From Endocalyx cinctus (lineage: Eukaryota; Ascomycota; Sordariomycetes; Amphisphaeriales; Apiosporaceae): a stretch of 64,000 nucleotides of DNA. Every line of letters begins with the position of its first letter. The stretch's first letter is position 1. Below, piece by piece: positions 42,872 to 55,078 of this stretch. The stretch spans positions 1,116,001 to 1,180,000 of the forward strand of contig BCKC01000005.1 in the NCBI GenBank assembly GCA_001600455.1, read 5' to 3'. The notes under the pieces are model-generated. The model made no database searches and was not told the DNA's origin. It was given only the letters and a program-made list of their open reading frames with translations. The position numbers were made by a program, and so were the translations under genes.

Positions 42872-45800
42872 AGGGAATATGTTAATTTTTGCTTTTTTTA
42901 ATTTTTGTGTAAGGAAATAAATCGAAATGGAAAAAAATAAATAATTATAATAATAATAATAACAACAGAATAAAAGATCTAAGAAAACCCAAGAAGCTGA
43001 TATTATTAAAACGAGAGACTTGACGATATTAAACTAAACATTCTAGACGTTCCCTCCATCTATACTTAAAATAAATAATAATAATAATAAAAAAAGGAGA
43101 ACATAAAAAACATGGATGAGGGTTGCCAAGCCACACTGGAAAACCGGGATTATGTCTCCATAGGTAGTATTTTAACAGGGGTCTTATCGCCAAGTTGGCC
43201 TGTCATAGCCGTCGTCGCCAAACCCACTGTCTCCATCCTCGACGTAAGATTCAAGAACGATTAGGGAGGTGGTCAGGGTACCCAGCCAAGCTTTTACGGC
43301 GCGTTTGCCTGGGCAGTCGTCAGCTGCACAAAGATTTACTAATGTAACGTGTAATGAAGATCATGTCGGATCTTTCACGAAGAATTGTTTCATATTTTCA
43401 AATGTATCTGAGAATATTGTTGGTAACTTGTTTTTCCCATTACTATCTAACATGTCCATATTTCTTAGACATAGTAGTGTGGCATTTTCCCGGTGATAGC
43501 GAAGTTGTTATTTTCTTTTTATCTACTCGTAGTTTGACATTTCTATGCTCCGTACGGAGTAGACAGGTAGACGGGATAGAAATACCCGTACACGTGTAGG
43601 AAAGCTATTGAACTGAAAAGGGAATAGTGCAGAAAAGAAATACGAGATGTTGGCTGTCCTATCAGGTAGCTATCAGGTAATTTACTATGTACAATATTCT
43701 CTAATGATGACATGAGAAAAAAAATTTGAAGAAAATTATATGATGTTTACGCTATTTCCTTACGCTGATAACAATACGAATCGGTGAGGTGTTAGCTTCG
43801 CAACTAAGATAAAAAAACGCATCGTTCTAGATGATCCTAAAGCACAAAAAGGTATAGTGTACTGGTAGCCGAGTACGTATCGAGTGTCGATTGATAATGG
43901 ATATTAGGCTCGATTCCTAATAGCCCTAAGTGGTTCTTCCTTTGTCTTTCTCTGGTATTATTCCACGAAGATCTACGGTTTCTTTTTCGTTCTTTACTGT
44001 GCTAGTAGCTGTCGGAACAATGGTTCATTGCGTACACCCGACTAACTTATGCGGAAGCCGAAATAAACGCGGCCTTTTGTGTGGGTGTTTTTTTTCCCCC
44101 GGTAATAGTATACATACACGTACACCTATACGAGACTCTACTACGGTAAGTGTGGATTGTGAATGTGGCTACTATGTTTACCTCCCGAAGAGGCTTGGAG
44201 GGGCTTAGAGGGTCAGATCGTTAGAGATCTCAAGCTCGCAGTAAATACCGGTGAGCCTACCAAGCTTCGAGATATTGGTACACTACGAATCAGATCATGA
44301 TTCTAACGCGTACACGTACATAACATGTCGGTCCAGTGATTGTTTCCATGAGGGAAAAAGCAAGCTATGGAGCCATCAGGTAAGCCTTCAGGTTCGGTGG
44401 AAAACTTGGGGCCAGTAATTTTTACTGCAGTAGTGTGCAGAAGAGAACTCCAAACGTCATCATATTGTGCATATCTGTGGATCCACATTGATTTTGATAG
44501 TCGGTTTAGTTCGAATCCCTCAATTGATCATTTGAGATTCGCTCCACATTCGTAAATTAATTAATGAATAGTAGGTAGTTCAGCAGTTACTAAGGACCCT
44601 TTAGATAGATAAGAAATTCCGAATTCAGCAAATCACCCAGTGGTCTACTATGCACAGTAAGATCAATTGTGTTTATTAGGTAATTGAGGACAATTAATTG
44701 TATTAAAACTTCAAGACGCTTCTTAATATAGGTTGTACTATTGTGCATATAGAAAAAATGAAGGAGAAAAGTCTTGGGGTTACTGCGCAAAGACCGAAAG
44801 ACCGCGCCTAACCAGGTCTGGCGCATAGCATAGCACTATTTTTACCAGCCTACCCCGGATTAAAATCTCCTAACTTTCCAGGAAATTTTTGAACAATTAA
44901 TTACAATTAAGTGGTTACTGGTATCTATATCAGCAGAGTTCTATCGGTGAGGCAACGAAAGACTGCGGGGTTAAGAGAGGGTACGGTACGGCTCAATAAA
45001 TCAACATAGATTAGACATCAGCATTTGCGAATTCTCATTTGAATTGTGTGAGAAGCAATTAATTCTATAGCATAATATATATATATATATATATATTTAT
45101 CTACGTATATTAGAAATAAAAGTAGAAAATGTAAATATTTTTCGCACTTTAGGTTAACATCGTATGTGAGGGGTATGAATAATGACGGAATAGAAAATTG
45201 TGAAAATGGTTGGTGTTGGGATAAAATCTAGTTTATTTCATCCATTAGTTCCAGAAAGTTGGCTATCAAGCTTTACAGGCTGAGCTTGTTATGCTATTTC
45301 AAGAAACTTTAACAAGAAGTCAGATCTGTTTTGTGTAGATATCGGTAAACTTCTTAATGCGTATAACAGCTCCGACTAATATAACGGTAACTCCAAAATT
45401 CTGAGGCTGGATCGACTCAAGGATACGTGCATTTTCTGGCGTCATCGTCATACCAGGTTTGCCACGCATCTCAAAGCCTTTCTAGATTGATCCTTACACA
45501 ACCTACACTTCTTACTACTGCCGGCATGTAGTGTACAGAGCTTTCGGTAGACCGAGATGATTCAAAGTCAAGACATAAACGTCATCTCGTACTCTGATAG
45601 AGTATCTACGCCACCGGTAAGGCCAGCTGCAGGATAGATCAAATAACTATTATCATCTCGTATGATCGGTCTTACTACCTACGGATCGTGCTTCATATAT
45701 CCCAGATTCAGAGCGATTCAAATAGAGTGATCGCTATTGTGATGCACGCGGGTCGGGCTGGTCGGGTAGCTAGTCACGTACATCACGGCTAAGAGATATC

Positions 45801-46336
45801 GATCTCTCTCTCTTGGCATCAGGGGTCGTGAATCTCCGACCTATCAATAGATTTATGGAAACGGCCGATTTGTTGTCTATAATAAGTGGGAAGTCGCCGA
45901 TAAAGAGATGGATTCAGCAAAACTTCTTCCGCCTCTAATGAAAAGAAATGGGCAACCATGAGGATGGAAAATCCGCAATTTTCGGGGTAAGGATTATCCC
46001 ACACTCATTCCTAGGTAGCTACACGAGATGGATTGAACGGCGGGAGATCGACTAGTTGAAGTTTATTGAAATGATGCACTTATTAACCATATCAAGAATA
46101 ACAATCTTGAAATGTAAATCACATTGCCCGTGGCTTCTTTCTCACTTCGTAAAATTATATGCCAATTCGTAGCATTGGAAATAGCATCCATATTTGTCAG
46201 ACCGATCCGGCCGATGTACCAGGGCTTCGATGCTTGGGAATTTCACCTTATGTGCGAGTGTATTACCCTGGCATAGGAATCATCGATCTTGATTTATTTC
46301 TTTTCAAGCCGTTTCTCGATTCATTTTAAGGATCCA
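42872..46336. other. 3.5-kb gene-poor region
   Basis: No gene is supported. Present are an AAT/AAC-rich stretch (42935-43090), a perfect palindrome CTCCGTACGGAG at 43548-43559, and an AT dinucleotide repeat at about 45076-45096. A tRNA-like but non-folding stretch lies near 43849-43928. The first part should include the promoter of the cutinase. Confidence 0.45.
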
Positions 46337-46897
46337 TCAGTAAGTACCAGTCGGCTGCCTGGAGACTGCAAGGTTAAGTTCTTCCCCTAAAAGCTCTTGA
46401 GTTCTGCGGAAGATGCTTTCGAGCGAACTCTTGAATCCCCAATACGGATGGCCAGGCTCGCCTTGAAGTACCACTTCCTGCTGCCTCTTGCCATCAATTT
46501 CACGAGCATGCACGACACATGCATAGACCTGCCCATCTTTGCCCTTAGCCGTGACGATACTGGTTGGAAGATCTCGATATAGCACCCGTATATTTGCTAG
46601 TCGATTAGCGGCACAGTCTCTTGATGTTGCGAAGACGGGCAGTTTACCTTCAATCAATACATGTAGCGCCGCAGCCTCTTCAAGGTACTTTGGTGCCATG
46701 AACTCATACAGCCTTCGCTTCTCCTAAAAGTGCTTGGATAAGAAGTAGATTGACTCAGACTAATTCGCGAAGGAATGGTATTCGTTAGACTATAGCAAGA
46801 CGAAAAATTGATGCGAGGTTATATTTAGATTATATAAAATGCTTACAAGATAGGAATTATTTGTCCGGATTGATATGGTGTCTCGAAACTCCGTCAT
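46337..46897 (-). CDS. Small conserved-looking hypothetical protein, 145 aa
   Basis: Two exons, 46897-46847 and 46723-46337, joined in phase 0 by a 123-nt intron with canonical GTAAGC and TTTTAG ends. The protein reads MTEFRDTISIRTNNSYL, then EKRRLYEFMAPKYLEEAAA, with a mixed alpha/beta pattern to the end (VTAKGKDGQVYACVVHAREI, SIFRRTQELLGEELN). There is no signal peptide or membrane helix. I do not recognise the family. The good splice sites and protein-like composition in both exons support a real gene. The first exon is short and could be wrong; a start at the second-exon Met (46699) is the alternative. Confidence 0.6.
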
Positions 46898-48268
46898 CGG
46901 CGATGGCACGGGGTGATCACTAACGGCGCGCCGCGTTTCTTATGTTCCGCTTCAAACCACGAAAACGCAGACCACAGATGGTAAATTATATCTTGACTCA
47001 CTTACATTCTTACATTGCTTTTTCTACTTAATTGTTTCTAGCTGCTACGTTTTATCTGAGAGCATACAGGCAGCATGGGAGACTCCAAGCTCCGAGCCAG
47101 GACCCTTCTCCCCAAATCATCTCAGGTGATGTTGGAATCTACTTGCTGGCGGTGTTTGTTTACTATGTAAACCAACTGGGATAAGAACTGCACGGTACCT
47201 TGTCAGCGCCATTGGAAGTTGACTTTAGCACCATCCTGATCAAGCTCTGGAGGAGGTCGAGTTTCTCAACGCATAAAACAGCGTCTTGAAAGTCAAATGA
47301 CAATTTTACCATAAAATACATAGTTATGAATTCTTGGAAATACTCACAGCAACGAAAGTTAATGGACATGACATATGAATCTGCATGTCGAAATAACCAT
47401 TGTTCTTACGGCTTCATAGCATTATAGGAAGCCAGTTAATTCCAAGAGCTCGAAAGAAACAACGTGGAGATGAGTTTTAACCCCACCATAAGATTGGGAT
47501 GTCATCGTGGATCTCGTTTCCAGCAGAGTCACATTACCACTCGCCATGTGCTTGAATTACGACCATAGTTTTGAATGGGCAATGATAGTCGCCATGTACA
47601 CCTCGAACTGCACAGCATGGTTTGTTTCAAGCCCTCCAAGATGTGTTGAAACTTCCTTCCGTTTCTGGTGCGGCCCCTTTTCTGCGTCCTCGACGGATGT
47701 AACGTGTCGGGTATTGGCGCCACGCCGTCCTTTAGTAGGACGGGAATCGAGTTATGTAGCACCTAAGATGCAGTTTCATTTGAAACATTTAATTGAATGA
47801 TAATTTCTAATTGAGTAAGATGGCGTTCGGTTTGGACGTGCATTTAAAGTTTTCCCTCTCGAAGAAGCTCTTAGACGGGCCGTGATTTTCGGTTGAGGAT
47901 TAAGTGAATATAATGATTTACAGGCTTAATCAACAGTAACGTAATCTACGAGATGAGGTTCATGATATATAGGTACTAGGCTTAATATATACTACATAGT
48001 AAATATAATTTCATCATGAAAGCTAGATACATTTACTATCAGATAATTTCTTTTGTCGGAGTAAGCATTCTTGCTACACCGTGTCTATATACAGTATTTT
48101 GTACTATACGCACCCATCTTGTAATCTAAAAATAATTTCATCTTACTATGTAAGTACTCAACTATCATATCATCGTCTTACTTTCATCTTGACGCCCTCA
48201 TTCGCGTACGCATTTCTTCTCACCCAATTCCAATTGACTCCTCACTTCCTAATATATCCATATTCGCT
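46898..48268. other. 1.4-kb intergenic region
   Basis: AT-rich spacer between divergent genes. An open frame at 47507-47800 has no family resemblance and I do not call it. The last 250 bp are pyrimidine-rich, fitting the promoter and leader of the EXPERA-type gene. Confidence 0.45.
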
Positions 48269-48918
48269 ATGACTTCTTCCACCCTCCGTTCCGTCCTAGA
48301 CAAAGTCTACCTCATCTATTTCGCCATCCACATCCCCGTGCTCTTCTGCGTGGATCTCGTCCCTCTCTACCCGCACTTCCTCTGGGTTCCGGACGCCGCC
48401 CCCTTACACTTCCTGCACGATCTGAGGGCCTGGTACATCAAGACGTACAATGACCAGTTCTTCCTGTCCCCTCCGGCGTCCGTGCCCTCCTTCTTCCCCT
48501 TCTTCGCCCTCCTGGAGCTCCTGATGCACCTGCCCGTCTCCGTCTGGGCCGTGCGCGCCCTCGCCCCCGGAAAGAAGCTTTCCGGGAAGGGCGAGGTCCT
48601 CCTTCTGGTCTACGCCGTCGAGACGGCGCTCACGACCGCTACCTGCATCTACGAGGCTATTTCTTGGGATCCCGCCGTGGTTACGACCGAGCAGAAGATC
48701 TCGCTGCTGGGTGGCCTTTATGGACCTTATCTGGTTGTCGGTAAGTCTTTTTACGCTCTTTCATTCTTTCAATCCTTTATCTTTCCGTAATGAAGACTCG
48801 ATGTGACTGACTGAGGGGGGTTACAATAGCTGTCATCTTAACAGCAGATATGTGGGTTCGTCTGGTAGATCGTGTGGAATCTGCGGAAGCAAAGAATGCC
48901 GTTAAGAAAGGGCAATGA
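48269..48918 (+). CDS. EXPERA-domain (TMEM97/sigma-2 receptor-like) membrane protein, 186 aa
   Basis: Exons are 48269-48740 and 48830-48918, phase 1, giving VVAVILTADMWVRL across the junction. The protein has four predicted membrane helices. The first is VYLIYFAIHIPVLFCVDLVPLYP, where the family's acidic residue lies in FCVDL. Then come SFFPFFALLELLMHLPVSVWAV, the third helix around LLLVYAVETALTTATCIYEA, and YGPYLVVAVILTADMWVRL. Animal and yeast relatives sit in the endoplasmic reticulum or vacuolar/lysosomal membrane and bind sterols or act in sterol handling. Length (about 170-190) fits the family. It ends with a short basic tail, KNAVKKGQ. Confidence 0.87.
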
Positions 48919-49306
48919 TTCAACAAACCCGGCATCTTCGCTATTCAGTTTATCCTCAACGAACGAAAGTGCACGTAATGTTCGTGCATCCTCGTAGGTC
49001 AAAATCGTATCAGGGGGCATATTCCCTGTTGTACAAATATTTGTTGTATAATGGACTTACATAGTAAGTACCTACCTACTTAGTACATATAGCTCTGGAA
49101 CGGAACATCAAGCATATTCATCGCAATATCGATCATCTCATATTCATAAAAAAGGATGTAGAAGAAGTATGTACAAGAAGAGGGCATTAATAGAAGTACA
49201 ATTTTTTTATTTTATTTCCTTTGCTCCAAACAATCCTATACATTTCACTGCGGCTCAAAAATTACAACAATATTAGAACAAGTTTCTTAAACAAGGGAAA
49301 ATATAT
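48919..49306. other. Convergent intergenic region
   Basis: 3' flanks of the EXPERA gene and the type I membrane protein gene. AT-rich, nothing further seen. Confidence 0.5.
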
Positions 49307-50315
49307 TTAATCCATTCGCTTTCCCTTCGCGTACCCCCATCCGTTGCCGACACCGACACCCATGCCGTTCAACCCGTATCCCAAGGGGGTTGCACCGCCC
49401 AGTCCGCGACCCTTCAGCCGCTTCGGTAGGATAATGCCGAAGAAATAGGTGCCGCTGACGAGGACGCCGGCGAAGAAGGAGACGAGCGCGTAGAAGACGG
49501 TGCTAGCGTAGACGTGCCCGCCCATGCCGGCCCACTCGACCTTGCCCTCCGTCTTGGGCAGGGCCGGGGTCGGGAACCACCTGACGCTGAAGGAGAGCGG
49601 GAGGGGGTCGCCGATGACGAGCCGCCGCGTCTGCGAACCCTCCATGTGCGAGAGCGGGCTCGTGCTGTAGGCCGCGCCCGAGTCGAGCACGCCCGAGTCG
49701 TGCGGGTGCAGGTGGTGCTTGGGCGTCGAGTGCAGCAGGATGTTGAGGTGCGTGCTGATGTGCAGGTGGCTCTTCTGCAGGGTCCCGGCTAGGGCGAACA
49801 CCAACGGGATGTACTCCTGCTCGTGCGGCTTCTCGCCCATCGTCTCGACGTGGGCGGGCGGTCGGGCGGGTAACCGACAGGATAGCGGCGCGTCCGAGTG
49901 GATGTAAAACTCGAGGAGGTGGAAAAAGGGGTCGTCGATCATAGGGATGGTGCAGTTTTGCTCCGTTTCGATCCCGTAGTGAAATTCGAGAGGTTTGGAC
50001 GTTTCGTTGCATACGGGGAATGGCATCCATTGGATCTCATTTTTTGCATCTTCTATATGTTCACCGGTTTCTCTGTGATTTTGAACTTGTTAACCTTGTT
50101 CAATCGTTGGGAGCTGTGGTGGGAACTGGCATGAGAAGATACACTTACACACTCCTCTGCATACACTCGACACCGATGGGAGCTCCATAATGATAAGATG
50201 GTAATACTGCCTCCTCCAGACTCGACTTTGCCGTTACAGAAGGGATAATCGAAGACGCGCCTAAGAGGAGTAGTGGTATATGGGTTAAGGTGGACGAAGA
50301 ATGCATTATTATCAT
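49307..50315 (-). CDS. Type I membrane protein of unknown function, 310 aa
   Basis: Exons are 50315-50149 and 50072-49307; a phase-2 junction joins RSV to ETGEHIEDAKNEIQWMPF. A signal peptide (LTHIPLLLLGASSIIPSVTA) precedes a lumenal or extracellular domain of about 200 residues with NETS and NCT sequons. A single membrane helix (VFYALVSFFAGVLVSGTYFFG) is followed by a short basic and Gly-rich cytosolic tail. The layout suits a secretory-pathway or cell-surface protein. I do not recognise the family. The coding DNA is clearly more GC-rich than its surroundings, especially between 49.5 and 49.9 kb. Confidence 0.8.
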
Positions 50316-51484
50316 TATGTGTTTGTTCGTTTGTATTTGTTTATACGAAAGAGGAAAAAGAAAAACAACGATAAATAAAATGCACAATGCTACTCTCGCG
50401 TTTATATCGATGATAAAATTTGGTGATAGATAAGCATTTCGAAGCCACTTAATGAATTCCCTCTCTTTTCTTTTTATTTACTCCTCTGGTGTGGCTATAA
50501 TCTTTCTCGTCGCAAAGTGAATTTAAGAATGATGGACCAGATACGTTATCGACACTTGTCAAGACTTAGCAAAAGATGAAAGGAAAAAAAAAAAAGGTTA
50601 ATCGATTTGGTCCCCAATTTTCTCCGCATTTACTGATTGCTACGCTAAGGGATATAGGCAGGACAGGGGCTTAACGGCACCTAGCAAAGAGTTTGTAGGG
50701 GTCATCCTGAGCAAAATCAGCACTGTAACTCTACTATGTATGCTATACTAGCTGCCTAAGCTGGCAAGCTGGTAGGTTCTAACAGTCTAACAGTGTAGTA
50801 CAACGCATCAATGCTCTTCACATGCTTTTGTCTTTCTTTTCTAATTCAACATTTTTCTCTCGCTTCTCCCATTTCATCTCTCGAAAGTCAGTACCGGAAT
50901 CATCTAAAGCAGCCAGGACTATCCAGAGCTCTGGATAATGGACAACCACAAATACTTCAAAGATAATTTTCTCATATTATTGAATGGACTATATCTTTGA
51001 TTGAGAGTGTTTCTGAGTATAGCCAAAAACTAAATCTAACCTAGCAACTTCAAATATTCAAGTATTCTCTAATTGATTTTTAGTTGCGATCTACGACAAG
51101 TGGCGGCGGACGTTGAAAATAATGATATATAACCTGTAGCGTCTCGTTCGCTGTTTGACTATTTCTTTATTTTATTGAATGCTGCAGCTACAAAACGACA
51201 GAAAAAATGCATTGTGATATCCTTCCTGTCCTATATCCCAATTGATTACACCCCAACTCCATTCGAACGCTCCAACACCGTCCCAATGCATCAATGAACT
51301 TGAAAAAGAAGAAAAAAATTATAGGAGAGGAGAAAAAGAAAAAGAAAGGAAAAGTCGTACAACATAGTCAGACAGCTTATTTCCGACGAACCATCCTACA
51401 ATATCTATCGTGAACCTCTTACCAATACAGATGGTGTGATTCGTATCTCGGATGCGATGGAGACAACCAAGTTCTCCTGGTTGT
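50316..51484. other. 1.2-kb intergenic region
   Basis: AT-rich spacer holding the promoter of the type I membrane protein and the 3' flank of the CHIP-like gene. One AGTACCGG octamer occurs at 50890, without the GC-rich partner half found in the polysaccharide cluster. No gene is supported. Confidence 0.45.
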
Positions 51485-52469
51485 TCAATAATCCGCTGCC
51501 CAACCGTTCTTCTCGAGAAATTCCATGCAAGCTTCCTTGAGCGCAAGATTGGGACGCAGATCACTCGGTAGCATGGGTTCTCGCGTGAGCGGATCCGATT
51601 TATGTCGACGCAGATGCTCTAGGATCGATGATCGATCGTATGATTTACCACTTTTGGTCTATTCAATTCAACAACATAGGTTAGATTATTGAATATTGGG
51701 GAAGTATGAAGGAAAAAGAAGACCTACCACTACGGGATCGATCATAATATTGAACGAGATGTCGCAAGTTGCCCAGTCTGGGACCTCGCGCTTCTTCTCG
51801 CTCTCCGATCTAGCTCTTTCGAACGTGTCACGCATCATGTTGATCTTGGACTCCCAGTCTTCACGGATGAATTTATGTTCAGACTCATCGCAGGCCGCGA
51901 GCTCTTCGTCGCGCTCCTTTTCCAAACGGGCAATCGTCTCGTTCTCGAGCTCTTGATTCTGCCGACGACGTGCCTTTTCCAATAGGTCCCAACGTTCCTT
52001 CTTGCATTTAAGCACCTGCTCTGTCACGCTGCCGAGTGATTTGTCGTTAGTCTCAACGCAGATCTTATGCGCCGCTAGGCCGCACTTGAGCGCTTCTTCG
52101 GGGTCGCCCAGCGCAGATAAGCACTGCGACGACAGGAACTTGGCCTTCATGCTGTCGGGACTGATGTGCAGGCATGCCTCGCAGTCCGATAAAGCCGAGT
52201 CGAAGAGACCTAGTCGGATGCGTGCCATAGCACGATTAGTGTAAAGCGACGGGTTTGTCGAGTCTGCTATGATGCTGTTGTTTCGTGAATTATTCTGATT
52301 AGTAATTTTCGACTCGAAAGATCGACGTTGTATCAAACTAACGATCAAGGAACAATGAAACTTACGCCTTGGAATACAAGCTCTCGGCGCCTACGTAGTC
52401 ACGAAAGGCGAAGCACTTATTCCCTTCATCCTTGAGCTGGCGAGCTCTCTCCTCGTCTCCTTGAGCCAT
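51485..52469 (-). CDS. STUB1-like: CHIP (STUB1)-like E3 ubiquitin ligase, TPR plus U-box, 274 aa
   Basis: Exons are 52469-52366, 52274-51728 and 51658-51485; phases agree. Residues 1 to about 110 form three TPR motifs (ERARQLKDEGNKCFAFRDY, NPSLYTNRAMARIRLG, KFLSSQCLSALGDPEEAL). A charged helical linker with many Glu, Lys and Arg follows. The C-terminal U-box (about 200-274) begins VPDWATCDISFNIMIDPVV and continues TKSGKSYDRSSILEHLRR and DPLTREPMLPSDLRPN. This order and length match animal CHIP, which binds Hsp70/Hsp90 tails and ubiquitinates misfolded clients in the cytosol. The TPR basic clamp looks plausible but was not checked residue by residue. Confidence 0.92.
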
Positions 52470-54212
52470 ATTAAGAACAAATGGGGCAAAAAGAGTCGTA
52501 AATTAAACAGACGATGGCTAACAGTACGGTATTCGATATCGAAAATAAGCAATCAGTTTTGGAAAAGAAAATGTTGTGATTATCTTCGAACGTATTATCT
52601 ATTAGACAGGCACAGAAGTATGTATATCTGTCGCAATGCGAAGAATATACGGAGTAACAATGAATGGGCTATTCCAAGGGTTCCAATGCATGAGCTGGCC
52701 AAGGAATGATTAGTCTAGCGAAGCTAGCACCGGCGATGGTTGGTCTGCACAGGAATGGTGGGGTGACAAGGTGGTCAGGTTGATTGAATTAAATTAATTA
52801 TCGTTCTCTTTAAGCCAGTGCTTGTTTTTGAAGAGGCGGGGCAACGCAGGAGGGCCAAAGTAGCAAATTAGAGGTAGAGGTTATCAACAAAGGGCGAGAA
52901 GGTTATCAAAGAAATATGGATGACGATGAAGATATCAGCAAAACAAAACAAAAACAAAAAAAAATCGATATATTAAGCTCTCTTTTCTCTATTCCTCGAT
53001 GATATGATATATATTCGATAAAAACAAAGTCAAAAGAGGAGTGAATGAGAATAAGAATAGAAAAAATAAGTATATATAAATAAGTATATATTCGATTATA
53101 GAAGAAGAAAAAGTGAAATGGAGATAGTAAGTGCAGTAATGAACCGGCTTGTTTTTTAAGGGTTGCTGCTGCTATACCTCTGTTGGCGCACTTCGCCCTA
53201 CGCAAATATATGGTAAGGGCTGGATAGAGTTGAAGAATATAAAGAAATTGAGTAAATCCAGCCCTATTCTTGTCCTTCTCTTACCGCGTGTATATATTCA
53301 CTTCGAAGTTTGATCGCGTGGTAAAGATTAGTGATTCGCTGCTCCAGTCAGAGCGTGGAGAGTAGAGGGGCGGCAGCCGTTAGAAACTTCGAGAACCTTT
53401 TGTATTGTGTATTATGATAAACCACTAATCTTTGCGGCTGAGTCTCGTACTGTACGTAGTATCGTAAAAATAATACAGAGTATATCCATATAATACTCAT
53501 TCCGAAATTACCGAGCTCGGCACAGTGCTGAACGAAACGATATGATTACAATCGATTATGATTATGAATGTGCAGACATGGAATATTTTCTATTGTATCA
53601 TGAAATACCAGACACTCTCTTTTCTTTGGTGACTGTTCAAATAAAAGTAACCAACCAACCAACTTGCCAATCTGCTAGGTTGAGACAGTGAGTGGGTTTT
53701 AGTGTACGCCGTATTAGAGCTGAACCGCCCTGTATTAGACACTGCTGAACATCGGCACTTTACATAAACCGTTCCCGTTGCGCGGATAGACGCTACAACA
53801 CAATGGCATTGTTAACGGGGAAAAAAAAAGAAGGAAAAAACAAGAGAGACTTCCATATAAGTGGATATCGTATTTTATTTATTGAATATATGATATGAGT
53901 ATATACTATCACGTCTTCATGCACGAATCTGTCAAAACTTTAATAAACTATCTACAGGAATTTCTTTCATTCTCTCGCCCTCCCCGGGGGATTGAGCAAT
54001 CGACCAAGTTTAGAAAACAAATAACTACTACTCTCAAGTAGCAAAATCTCCCCAACAGGGAAGAAAAGAAGGGGAGAAAGCAAAGGTAACGATGAACAAA
54101 ATTGATAAATATTCCTACTATCAATCGTAGCAAAAATATGTCCACATTGAGTACTCGGCGCAGACGAGTACTCACTCATCCCAACAAAAAGAAAAAAAGA
54201 AAATCTACAAGA
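52470..54212. other. 1.7-kb intergenic region
   Basis: It holds the promoter of the CHIP-like gene and a long AT-rich stretch with TATATA and AAAC runs at 52.9-53.1 kb. The 3' flank of the CFEM gene is at the right end. I see no gene. Open frames here translate to low-complexity Phe/Ile/Ser strings. Confidence 0.45.
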
Positions 54213-55078
54213 TTAAGCGAATCCAGCAACCAGCAAGGCGGCGCCCAAAACGGCGCCCGAGCCAACCCGGATCGCGGCACCGGCTCCCTCTTCCACGGGT
54301 ATGGTCGGGCTCGCGCTCGTCGACGAAGAAGAGGAAGAAGACGAAGCGGTGGCGCTTTCGCTACCCGAGGTGGGTAGAGCCGAGGTCGACATGGTGCTGT
54401 CGGTGGGGACCGGCTCCGTCGCCGTGGGCGAGCCGGCGGATGAAGAGTCGGTCCCCGACGGCGCGGGGACGCCGGCGGTGCTGCTGCTGCTGTCCGTGCC
54501 GGCGGGCGTCGAGGCCGGGACGGATTCAGTGGGATACCCGCCGACGGTGCTGCTGGGTCCGGGGGTGGTAGGAGCTGGGTCCTGGTTGGTTACCGTGGTG
54601 CTACCTTCCGGAGTGGTGGTGGGAGTCTCGGTTGGGGTATCGGTGGGCGTATCCGTAGGGGTGCTAGTAGCGCTGGTGGTGCTGGTGGTGGTAGTCGACG
54701 TGTCGCCGCCGCCAGACGTGACGTCTTTGCAGAAGTTGTCGTAACCCAAGTTCACGGCGCCTAGAAGTTTTCTTTAGTCAGCTTGATTTATAAAACCTCT
54801 ATATATAGGAAGGTAGAAATGGGAGAAGGAAAATCAATACCGTAATCAGAGTCGCTGCAGGAATCCCTCAAGCAGACCTCACCGTCGCGCTTCACCGTGT
54901 ATATCGACCGGCAGATGCATATGTTGTCGTCGGCGGCACAGGTGGTGTGGTCCGCGACGGCGGGAAAGATACAGGGTGGTCCACAGGACGGTACGTAGTC
55001 GGTGATGTTCAGCGCTGCGACCATGTTGGTGGCGGCGAAGAGGGCCGGTAACACAACAGCGCGAAGCGAAGGTGCCAT
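54213..55078 (-). CDS. CFEM-domain protein with Ser/Thr-rich tail and predicted GPI anchor, 261 aa
   Basis: Two exons, 55078-54841 and 54760-54213, phase 1. A signal peptide (VVLPALFAATNMVAA) is followed by the eight-cysteine CFEM domain, roughly residues 25-95: SCGPPC, TTCAADDNICIC, GEVCLRDSC, then FCKDV after the splice. The Asp in AADDNICIC is where the haem-iron ligand lies in characterised CFEM proteins. The next 140 residues are Thr/Ser/Pro-rich with PTDTPTDTPTETP repeats, likely O-glycosylated wall spacer. The protein ends in a hydrophobic stretch (VLGAALLVAGFA) typical for GPI attachment. Relatives act in haem/iron capture or at the plant-fungus interface. A run of 25 A lies in its leader 15 bp before the start. 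Confidence 0.92.

Noticed and set aside
43849..43928. tRNA-like stretch with an A-box-like TAGCCGAGT and T-arm-like TTAGGCTCGATTCCTAA
   Set aside because: The T arm folds, but the acceptor stem has two mismatches and the anticodon arm does not form a 5-bp stem with 7-nt loop. It is at best a decayed tRNA.
44500..44530. B-box-like AGTTCGAATCCCTC
   Set aside because: No A box at the proper distance upstream and no cloverleaf.
47507..47800. 97-codon open frame
   Set aside because: Composition is irregular, no domain is seen and no splice partners were found.
48838..49020. Minus-strand frame opposite the second EXPERA exon
   Set aside because: It is antisense to a convincingly spliced exon and too short to stand alone.
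49503..50030. Overlapping 175-codon frame inside the type I membrane protein gene
   Set aside because: Arg/Ala/Pro-rich shadow of the GC-rich real frame, without a signal peptide or domain.
54301..54744. Plus-strand 147-codon frame opposite the CFEM protein
   Set aside because: The Val/Gly-rich translation is the complement of the Ser/Thr-rich tail.
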